Source of the DNA: Panicum virgatum
Lineage: Eukaryota > Streptophyta > Magnoliopsida > Poales > Poaceae
Length of the DNA: 64,000 nucleotides
Reading direction: 5' to 3'
NCBI RefSeq assembly: GCF_016808335.1
Contig: NC_053150.1
Span: 29,592,030 to 29,656,029, forward strand
Of this stretch, positions 56,735 through 64,000 are shown one piece after another. Below the pieces are notes generated by a model. The model worked only from the letters and a program-made list of their open reading frames with translations. It searched no databases and was not told the origin of the DNA. The position numbers were made by a program, and so were the translations under genes. Numbering within the stretch: position 1 is the stretch's first letter; every line of letters starts with the position of its first letter.

Positions 56735-57157
56735 GCTAGATGATTTGTAACGGGCATTATGCAACATACGTAATAGGTCCTCCCCCACGTTACGAAAATA
56801 AGACATCGGTAACGGCCACAGCAGACTGTTACTCATGTTTGTGCCATTCGTAACGGTGTTTAAACCAACCGTTACGGATTTTGGTATTTTTAGTAATGGA
56901 CTTTACACAACTGTTACTTATCATGACCCCATTCGTAACGGTTGTGTGTAGAAACCGTTATGGCCCAGAATCCTGTAACGATCCTTTGTAAAGCCCATCA
57001 CCATTGTGGATTATAAGTATTGGGCGTTGTGGTGGCGTGGTCGGGCTCGGGCCTGCCAGGATTATTGGTAACGCGCGTTGTTTGAGGTCCGTTACAATTT
57101 TACTTCTTTGTAACGGACTTCTAGCGCATGTTACCTATTTGAGGTTTTCACATAGTG
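56735..57157 (-). repeat. Subterminal repeats and end of the CACTA element
   Basis: At least ten copies of GTAACGG/CCGTTAC or one-base variants in both orientations (for example 56748, 56812, 56849, 56869, 56935, 57090, 57111). Arrays like this next to a CACTA end are the binding sites for the element's DNA-binding protein. The end is CACTATGTGAAAACC on the minus strand, with CAT (57158-57160) as the likely 3-bp target sequence. Confidence 0.8.
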
Positions 57158-57369
57158 CATGTGCGACAGCGAGGAAGTTGACAAGATTTGCGAGCAGCAT
57201 GGGCTGTGCATAGGCATTGTACAGAGGAGCGTCCAGGCAAGGGCGCTAGGAAGGAGCACGTGGGCGGCGTGCTCATCGACGGGTGTGCAAGGAGTGCACA
57301 GGCAGCATACGGTGCATATAGTCGAAGGTTTTTTCAGCGATCTGTGGCAATAGGCATATGTCGTTAATG

Positions 57370-58629
57370 GCTTCCAAATTTGAGGTGGTGAGGTTTGTTG
57401 GCACAAGAAACTTCAGGTTGTCGCAGACGAGAGTGAAGGACCTGTTGGCTCAGCAGGGTATCTCGAGGGCCCTCAATAAGAGGAAGCCGGCGGAAGTGGA
57501 TGATGATAAGTGGGAGGAGATGCAGGTGCAAGCGTGTGCTACTATAAGGTTGTGTCTGTTAGATCAGATCATGTACCATATCATGGATAAAACATCGCCC
57601 AAGCAAATATGGGACATGTTGGAAGAGCAGTTTATGTCCAAGACATTGACCCAGAAGCTATACCTGAAGCACAAATTGTATGGACTGAAGATGCAGGAGG
57701 GGTCAGATCTTGCAGAGCATATTAATGTCTTCAATCAATTAATTGCTGATCTTGGGAAGGTTGATGTGAAGATTGATGATGAAGACAGCGCTAGTATTCT
57801 TCTGTGTTCGTTGCCGGGATCGCATGAGCACTTGGTTACTACATTGACATATGGCAAGGAGGATGTTAAGTTGGATTAAATTATTACTACTTTACTCAGT
57901 CATGAGCAAAGGGGGAATAACAATTTATTTGAAGATTCTTCTGGAGGTGCTTTTGTAGTCAAGGGTGATCACAATGCTGAAGATAAGAAGGGCAATAGGA
58001 AAAAGGAGGGGCCGCAGTGGTGCAAGTGCAAGGGATGGGGACATAAAAAGGCTGAGTGTTCGGAACTGAAGAAGGGCGGGGGAACCACAAGTGTGATGAT
58101 TGCCAAGAAGCAGGATGACTCAGATAGTGATGGTGATGTTCTCACAATATCAAGTGAAAAGTCTTGTGAAGCATGGATTTTGGATTCAGCTATAGCTCGT
58201 TTCATGCAACTCCAAAGGAGTGGTTCTCGTCATACATTGAGAAGGATATATGGTGGCCTTGCTCACTTGGGTGATGATTTGGGTTATCATATCATAGGAG
58301 TGGGCGATATCAAATTCAACATGTGTGACGGACATGAGATGCTACTTAAGGGTGTGAAGCATGTGCTGGGGCTACAGAGGAATCTGATTTGGTTTGGGTT
58401 ATTGCATGATGAAGGATGGCTGTATCAGGCGGCGTCTAATAAAAAGACCTTGAGAGTCATGCAGGAAGTCAAGACAGTCATGGTTGCTGAGAAGTCAAGT
58501 GCACACCAATACAAGCTGATGGGAAGCATTATTGAAGGTGGAGTCATGGATGGCATTGCAACAGCGGCGATGTTTTGTCGGAAGGTCGATCGGCGAGACG
58601 GCGGGATTGGCCTCGTCGGGCTATTATAA
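57370..58629 (+). pseudogene. gag: Copia gag and protease remnant
   Basis: Starts MASKFEVVRFVGTRNF and has the Tork-type capsid signature (DKWEEMQVQACATIRLCL, LYGLKMQEGSDLAEHI, LLCSLPGSHEHL). A TAA at 57877 breaks the frame after KLD. The zinc knuckle then reads CKCKGWGHKKAEC (second cysteine shifted in context). The protease motif is WILDSAIARFM where WILDSG is usual, so the catalytic glycine is lost. It continues to YKLMGSIIEGG and then joins unrelated-looking sequence up to the TAA at 58627. Confidence 0.78.
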
Positions 58630-58722
58630 GTGAGCAGCAAAGGGAGACGACTCAAGTCCAGTACATGGAGGTTCGAGCATGGACAGCTTCAAGGTGGCGT
58701 GCATATTCGTCAAGGTGGAGTT

Positions 58723-59000
58723 TGTTAGATTTGTGTCAAATATTTGTATGGTTTGGTTACGATTGGAGTTGAGTTGTAATTTGGTAGGTTAGGGATAGAG
58801 TTCGGGTCGTACTTTGTATCCCTAGGACCCATAAATATGAGGGCACTACCATGTAACCGAGAGATGATGACTTGGCTGCTGGCGTGGGCACGGCAGTCCG
58901 CGGTGCTGCCCGGATGCCGGTGTAGCTGCTGTTTATGGTGTCTGATTCTATGCATGCATTCCCTTGGGTTTGTTTTTTCGAGAAGTAGGATCATGGTGAT
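58723..59000 (+). repeat. Probable 3' LTR of the Tork-type remnant
   Basis: Begins TGTTAGATTTGTG after a purine tract, as in Tork-type elements. Includes TATAAAT-like CATAAATATG (58829). The end is not clear; past about 59000 the sequence changes to an AT-rich stretch. Confidence 0.5.
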
Positions 59001-59009
59001 ACGTCGAGC

Positions 59010-59115
59010 CATGGTAATACCGATATAAAAAAATTTCGGTCCTCGGCGAAAACAGCGATATTTCAGAAATTTCTACGATATTTCACCGAAATTTTAAACC
59101 ATGCTTCCACATCGA
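59010..59115. other. AT-rich imperfect inverted repeat
   Basis: AAATTTCGGT (59031) and ACCGAAATTT (59085) frame a stretch with repeated CGATATTTC. It may be a small degenerate repeat between the Copia remnant and the CCR-like gene. Function unknown. Confidence 0.35.
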
Positions 59116-59155
59116 TCTGTCACCAGTTACTGTCGTCGTCTTCTGCAGGTGCAGT

Positions 59156-60634
59156 TCATGAGATGACAGGAGGATCCGCTACAGCGGTTGTGCGACGTGG
59201 CAGCAGGCCCTTGACCTGGAGGCTGTTCACAGTATCGTGCAGGCAGAGGCTTGCCGGCGCGACCCCGACGCCGAGCTCGGCCAGCCGCCGGCTGCTGAAC
59301 CGGCACCCTTTCTTCGTCTCCCCCGCCCCGCCCTTGCACTCGGTAGGAACCGGGTACTCCGGGAACATCTTGGCAAGGATGCGGCACACCTCGCCGCGGT
59401 GCAGCACGTGCCCCGCACAAAGGTACTGGCCGCAAGCACTGGGCTCCTCGTACACCCACGCGTCGCGGACGTCGCGGACGTGCACGTACGCCTGCACGGC
59501 GTCCGCGTACGTCTTCACGGAGCCATCGAGGTACTTGAGGATGTGACAGCTGCTGGCGTTCACTGAAGGCTGCAGCAGCGGGCCGAGCACCAGCGACGGG
59601 TTCACCACGACGAGGTCCAGCTGCCGCTGCTCGGCGAGCTCCCAGGCCACCTGCTCCGCCACTGTCTTCGCATAGCAGTACCAGTTCTGCCAAGCATGCG
59701 AACATGTTATTAGCTAGCTTCGACATGTGATTAATATATAGGAAAAAGTAAGTGGCAGCTGACGTGTTTACCTTGGTGTTCCTGCAGTAGTCGAGGTCGC
59801 TCCAGCATGTCTCGTCCACCTCCGCTCCGGGAGCGTGGTGAGAGCCCATGTACACGGTGCCGATGGACGAGGTGAACACTACACGGCGGACGCCGCCGAC
59901 ATCGGCAGCAGCATGGATCACATTCTTTGTCCCTTCCACCGCCGGCTCGATCATTTTCTCCTTCATTTCAGTCACCGCCACTTAAATAAGAACCTTACTC
60001 CTATACTGATCTAGTAGATGTTCTACTATAAACATAGGAAAAGCAAATCGGTAGAGCACAGGAAGAGATTAGTGAATTACGGGGTCGTCAGTAACAGGGG
60101 AGGCGGCGTGGAAGACGCCTTGGCAGCCTCTGAACGCGGCGGCGAGGCTCTCCATGTCCAGGAGATCCGCGCGCACCAGCGTCAGCTGCTCTGCTGCTCC
60201 ATCCAGCGATCTGAGGTGTGCGTTCTTCTCGTCATCATCTGGAAAACATCACAAAATCGACATGAGATCACGGGCCTATAAGGACAGAACCATGCATGCC
60301 ATTGAAATGTTCAGATGGGTAGATGAACTATCATTACTGGATCAACCATGGTGGCTTTGCTTTCGGTTGTTTAACTTGTTCATCGTGACTGACAGGGCCA
60401 AATTAGAAACAATCAGCAATGCAATGTCACAACATGGATTGCTCTATTGATTTTCGATGAACGGAGACCTGGGTTCCGGACGGTGCCGCGCACGGTGTAG
60501 CCTTTCTCGAGGAGGAGCTTGACAAGCCACGAGGCGATGAACCCACCGGCGCCGGTGACGCAGACCGTGTGGCCGTGGCCGCAGGCGGCAGCGCAGTTGT
60601 TGCTTGCTTGCGTTCTCAGCACCCATTTTTGCAT
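59156..60634 (-). CDS. Cinnamoyl-CoA reductase-like gene, four exons
   Basis: Members of this family reduce hydroxycinnamoyl-CoA esters to aldehydes with NADPH, the entry step to monolignols; cytosolic. Exons: 60634-60469, 60238-60081, 59980-59772, 59691-59156; about 348 residues. Exon 1 has the nucleotide-binding motif [14 protein letters not shown] and RGTVRNP. Exon 3 has [11 protein letters not shown] (catalytic Ser region). Exon 4 starts with the CCR signature NWYCYAK (Tyr and Lys of the catalytic triad). The start is ATG at 60634; an upstream in-frame TTG was rejected. Borders are GT-AG, but exon 2 ends in phase 0 (CCC/GTAATT) and exon 3 (AAG/TGGCGG) needs one preceding base, so as read the exon 2-3 junction shifts the frame. 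Either a base was lost at the donor or this is a pseudogene. The signature has YAK where classic CCR has YGK, so a CCR-like rather than lignin-type enzyme is possible. Confidence 0.88.
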
Positions 60635-60763
60635 GTCGTTGCGCAAGGAACTACTGGGCTTTGGGGGATCAGTCGCTAATAATTTACGATGGGTATGGAA
60701 ATGATCTCAGTGTTTGTTGTTGTTGCTACTGATTGATTGGAGTTAAACCCGAGGTGGGGATGC

Positions 60764-60772
60764 TACATATAG
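60764..60772 (-). promoter_or_regulatory. Possible TATA box of the CCR-like gene
   Basis: The minus strand reads CCTATATGTAG about 130 bp upstream of the start codon, a fitting distance for a short leader. No other promoter element is assigned. Confidence 0.4.
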
Positions 60773-60779
60773 GTCCGGG

Positions 60780-61300
60780 GACGATGCATTGCTGGTGAGT
60801 GCTTCACTTGGCTATGCTGTTCATGCACAATGCTTTCCAGCAGGAAACCTTTTTGTGCGTCTGTGTGAGTGGACACAACATTCCAGCCCTCATCCAACAA
60901 TAAAAATGGAAGACACATGTAGTTGGGCTGGTAGCATATGTGGTGTGGTAGTTGAGTTTATAGAATTTAGTTTTTGAGTTTCTTTTGTTTGAGAGTCATT
61001 ATATATTGAGCTGGTAGAATGTATATGGTGTAGTTGTTACGAAAGTAGTAGTGGTGTTGTGGACAGTAGTGAACACTTGTAACAAATCATATCATAATGT
61101 TCGAATTCGGGGTGTGTATTCAATTTCCAAAAGGAGATAGCATAATGAAAAAAAATATCTATTGGGTTTTCCTTTATGACAAGCATAATTTTTACACAAG
61201 GTTTTTATCCTCTGTGCATTAGTATATGCCCCCCATAGAATTAAAAAAAATACGGCTGCATCAAAATTAGGAGCATAGCCGTCACATATATCCGCGTTGA
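60780..61300. other. Intergenic region upstream of the CCR-like gene
   Basis: No gene or recognised repeat. AT-rich towards the microsatellite. Confidence 0.5.
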
Positions 61301-61301
61301 G

Positions 61302-61406
<105 letters not shown>

Positions 61407-61928
61407 CATGTATCGGCATTGAGCCTTATATATCACTACTAGAAAACAACCCTTCGGTCCAGTATCGGCTGCAATGGCAGCTAATACTTTTAGTTTGGAC
61501 CAATAGCTCAAGGAGTCTAAAAAAACTTTTGGTACCGGGTTATAGCACAACCCGGTATCAATGATTAAGAATTAGCACTGGACGATGCCACTACCCGAGA
61601 CCAATGAAAATAGTTCCGGGTGACACCACGCACCGGTACCAAAAACATGAGCATTGGCACCGGTTAAAACAACCACCCGGTAAAAAAAATGATGCCGGCC
61701 TCTCTCCCTCGATATTTTAAGTCCATTGCAGCTCATCTCTCTTATCTCTGACCCTCTCGTTCTCCACCTCTCGTTCTCCTACCTTATCAGCTGTGGAGCG
61801 CATGGGCAATGTGCTGCGATAACCGGCTGCCGCCGCCGCCGTGGGGCACGCGGGCCGCTCGCCGTCGCCGCCGTGAGGCGCGCGAGCCAGCCGCCGCCAC
61901 CGCTCTCATGGGGCGCGAGGGCCGCACC

Positions 61929-62787
61929 CAGGCCCGGCCCTGAGGGGGGTCGAGCAGTGCACCCGCCCCGGGCCCCGGAATCCAAGGGGCCCCTCTCCAA
62001 GTACATGTATACTAGGTAGTACACATCATGAGCAATACATGGCTACATTTGCACGTATCCTAGACTGTTCTGTCCAGATAGTAGAACATTGTCGGAGAGA
62101 TAGTAGGCGGAGATATTGCACACATGGCGCAGCTACTCGATCCTCTACCTCAGCCCCCGCTCCCCTCCGGCCTCCCGTCATTCCCATTTGCCACCAGGAT
62201 AGTGGACGCCGTAGATCACAACTACGCGAGGCAACACGGCCGCCTGAGAGCGAGACACGACTTCTGGCCAAAACGAGGATGAGGGACGCCGCGATGTGGC
62301 CATGTCCGAGCCAATGTCTGTAGTCCTGCAGCCGGTTACCCAATGCATGCAAGCATCTTCACCGGGAGCCCAGCTACCAAGATCAAGCCATCGACGATCA
62401 GGTACGATCGAATAGGTAGGTATAGCCTACAAGCATGTAACAATTAGCATGATCAGTGATATCACTGATGAACACAGATCATTATATTACATGTTAGTTG
62501 CAGCTGGCCACTGATAATCTCAATTCATTATACATTGGTCAGGAATAGAATCTATACATTGTGGTGCTAGTTTCCTATTACTAATTTCTTTTACAGATTC
62601 ACCACTATTTTGTCTAGAAAATATGCATCAACACTTAGTATTAAAAAGTGTTTGATATGAATATTTGTATTAAGGGCCTCAAATTAAATTTGGCCCTGGG
62701 CCACTGAAATCTCAGGACCGGGCCTTTGTATTAAGGGCCTCAAATTAAGTTTGGCCCTGGGCCACTAAAATCTCAGGACCGGGCCTG
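61929..62787. mobile_element. Non-autonomous hAT element, 859 bp
   Basis: Begins CAGGCCCGGCCCTGAG and ends CTCAGGACCGGGCCTG (15 of 16 inverted). Flanked by a perfect 8-bp duplication GCCGCACC (61921-61928 and 62788-62795), the size expected for hAT. No transposase. Near its right end a segment of about 55 bp (CCTCAAATTAA to CAGGACCGGGCC) is duplicated in tandem (from about 62675 and 62737). Confidence 0.9.
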
Positions 62788-62795
62788 GCCGCACC

Positions 62796-63130
62796 GCTGT
62801 GGTACCGGGCGCGAGGGCTGCAGAGCTCGAGGAGCACGAACGAGAGCTTGAAGCAGTTGCGCAAGGTGCGGAGTCTTCTCTCTCTCTCAGTTCTTTCCAT
62901 CCACATCCTGCACTGGAGGAAACAGTGATTGCTTTCTTGCTCCTCAATCCTTGGGTGGTTGCGTGTTGGCCGGACGGCAACCACTCCATCTCTGCTCCCC
63001 CGAGAAAGACGCCAGGAGCCCGCCGTGGGGCATAGGCACGTTGGCAGCCGGCCGCCGCCGCCGCGGGAGCCGGCCGTGGGGTGCAGGCGCACAAGCAACT
63101 GGCCGCCGCCGTTGCCGCCGTGGGTGATTT
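62796..63130. other. GC-rich interior of the CACTA element, possibly captured
   Basis: A gene-like composition between AT-rich subterminal parts; frames on the minus strand (for example 63098-62745) have no recognised match and no conserved partner. It could be a captured host fragment. A CT-rich run lies at 62877-62890. Confidence 0.3.
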
Positions 63131-63551
63131 TTTCTTTTTTTTTCTTACTTTTCTGAAATAGAGATGTATGTGGGATTGTATGGATTGCATCTATTTTGTG
63201 AACAATTCTTTAAATAATTTGTGAGATCTATGAGTATTGTGTATCGGTGGATTCAATATTTTGTGTTTGATTAGTTGGAATGAATCGTTGGCTACGCCAT
63301 TGGAGCATGCCAGAAAAACGAGAGGATGGAGAGAACGGGAGAGGATGGGGGGAACTGGGAACGGGCCGGATGAGGGGAACGGGGAACGGGCGTAGCTGGC
63401 TTTGGTACCGGTACTAAAGGAGTTATAGGCACTGGGTGATTTACCCGGTGACAAAGATAGGCCCTATTGGTCTCACTTTGCTAGCACCGGTTGGAAAACC
63501 GGGACTAAAGTCCATTTTCAACCGGTACTGATAGCTCTTTTTCTAGTAGTG

Positions 63552-64000
63552 ATATATGACAAAAGAAAGGCAGCCTTTTGCTATGGGAGTACAATAGTTA
63601 TAGGTGTAGCCCCCTTAAATTGGGTCAATGCTCCACGATGTATGATGGTACAAACAAAATATTAACCTTGGTGCTACTTGTAGTCGCACTAGCTAAACAG
63701 TGGCAGCAACCTGCTGGCCGGTTGCACCATTAAAGATTACAATGGGCCCTCCACACCTTGATAATGTTGGCCTGGTCCCAAGCTTGCTGTTGTAGGAAAA
63801 TTTACAATAGGAATGGAACTATATAGAAACAGGTTGCTACGAGATTTGTTAGAATTACATGGGCAAAGCCCATTGAATACGTCTAAAAGTTATAAATAAA
63901 TCTGAAAGGCTCCTACATATATGACAAGAGCATGGCCAGTAGCAGTGTGGAACCTTTAATCCCGCTTTATTGGAGGTGCAGTATGACCAACTTAAATTGA
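63552..64000. other. No feature recognised
   Basis: AT-rich sequence without a supported gene or repeat. Confidence 0.5.

Larger units (their letters stand above)
52719..57157 (-). mobile_element. CACTA (En/Spm-type) transposon, right-hand part
   Basis: The terminal sequence on the minus strand is CACTATGTGAAAACC (57157 inwards), followed by a 430-bp region dense in GTAACGG/CCGTTAC motifs, a GC-rich block, and a transposase gene that runs leftward until the Tat element at 52718. The rest of the transposase and the other end lie outside the window beyond the nest. This element is the oldest layer of the nest. Confidence 0.85.
57158..59000 (+). mobile_element. Tork-type Copia remnant
   Basis: Gag and a short protease-like part (57370-58629), an internal deletion removing integrase, RT and RNase H, then a purine-rich CAAGGTGGAG (58711-58720) before a probable 3' LTR start TGTTAG at 58723. 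No 5' LTR or primer site is seen between the CACTA end and gag, so the left end is lost or degenerate. The right border is uncertain. Confidence 0.7.
61434..63551. mobile_element. Non-autonomous CACTA element, 2.1 kb
   Basis: Ends CACTACTAGAAAA and TTTTTCTAGTAGTG are inverted. Subterminal sequence is full of ACCGGTACC/CCGGT motifs (61530-61690 and 63400-63530), as in grass CACTA families. No transposase. The interior has GC-rich stretches and a hAT insertion. The 3 bp before (TAT) and after (ATA) do not match as a direct duplication. Confidence 0.82.

Noticed and set aside
56231..56836. 201-codon minus-strand frame in the CACTA element
   Set aside because: Cysteine, arginine and serine-rich translation of AGCAG-type repeats; no domain.
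59163..59566. Plus-strand frames of 109-127 codons opposite CCR exon 4
   Set aside because: Shadows of a GC-rich exon in antisense.

Overview
This window is plant nuclear DNA, almost certainly from a grass (Poaceae). It is about 90% transposable elements and has one recognisable host gene, a cinnamoyl-CoA reductase-like gene near the right end. The grass call rests on the element mix: Tekay-type chromovirus elements with TGTAACACCC ends, a SIRE/Maximus-type Copia, Tat-lineage Ty3 elements with an antisense extra ORF, CACTA elements with grass-type ends, and very GC-rich coding-like stretches. I cannot name the genus from sequence alone.

Layout. Positions 1-57157 are one deep nest. The outermost host is a CACTA transposon (right end 57157, broken transposase on the minus strand from 55989). 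A Tat-lineage Ty3 element on the plus strand (17666-52718) sits in the C-terminal part of that transposase. The 5' LTR of the Tat element was hit by an Athila-like Ty3 element (minus, right LTR 16677-17665). That one was hit by a second Tat-like element (minus, right LTR 14506-15643), which was hit by a nearly intact young Tekay element (minus, right LTR 7687-10402, left LTR running off the window). The left flanks of all four therefore lie outside the window.

Inside the plus-strand Tat element are four more insertions, each with a perfect 5-bp target duplication: a 3.87-kb solo LTR (20978-24850, CTCCA), a second Tekay element (26971-42921, GTAAC), a 1.64-kb Athila-like solo LTR (43586-45229, TTCAT) and a 3.82-kb solo LTR (45683-49502, CATAT). 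The second Tekay element is itself split by a gag-only Copia element (31866-39574, CATGC). LTR differences counted by eye agree with the nesting order: Tat about 6%, inner Tekay about 3%, Copia 0.7%, left Tekay 0.3%.

Right of the nest are a Tork-type Copia remnant (about 57158-59000), the CCR-like gene (59156-60634, minus, four exons), a (TA)44 microsatellite, and a non-autonomous CACTA element (61434-63551) that contains a hAT element (61929-62787, 8-bp duplication GCCGCACC). I recognise nothing from 63552 to 64000.

The least-explained signals are: two short reading frames inside the 3.8-kb Tekay-type LTRs whose differences are enriched for synonymous changes; a TGAGTA/TACTCA hairpin shared by three LTR families; a small spliced-type intron in gag shared by both Tekay elements; the antisense ORF in both Tat elements; and about 32 copies of GCCGAT/ATCGGC in one 4.8-kb Tat element.
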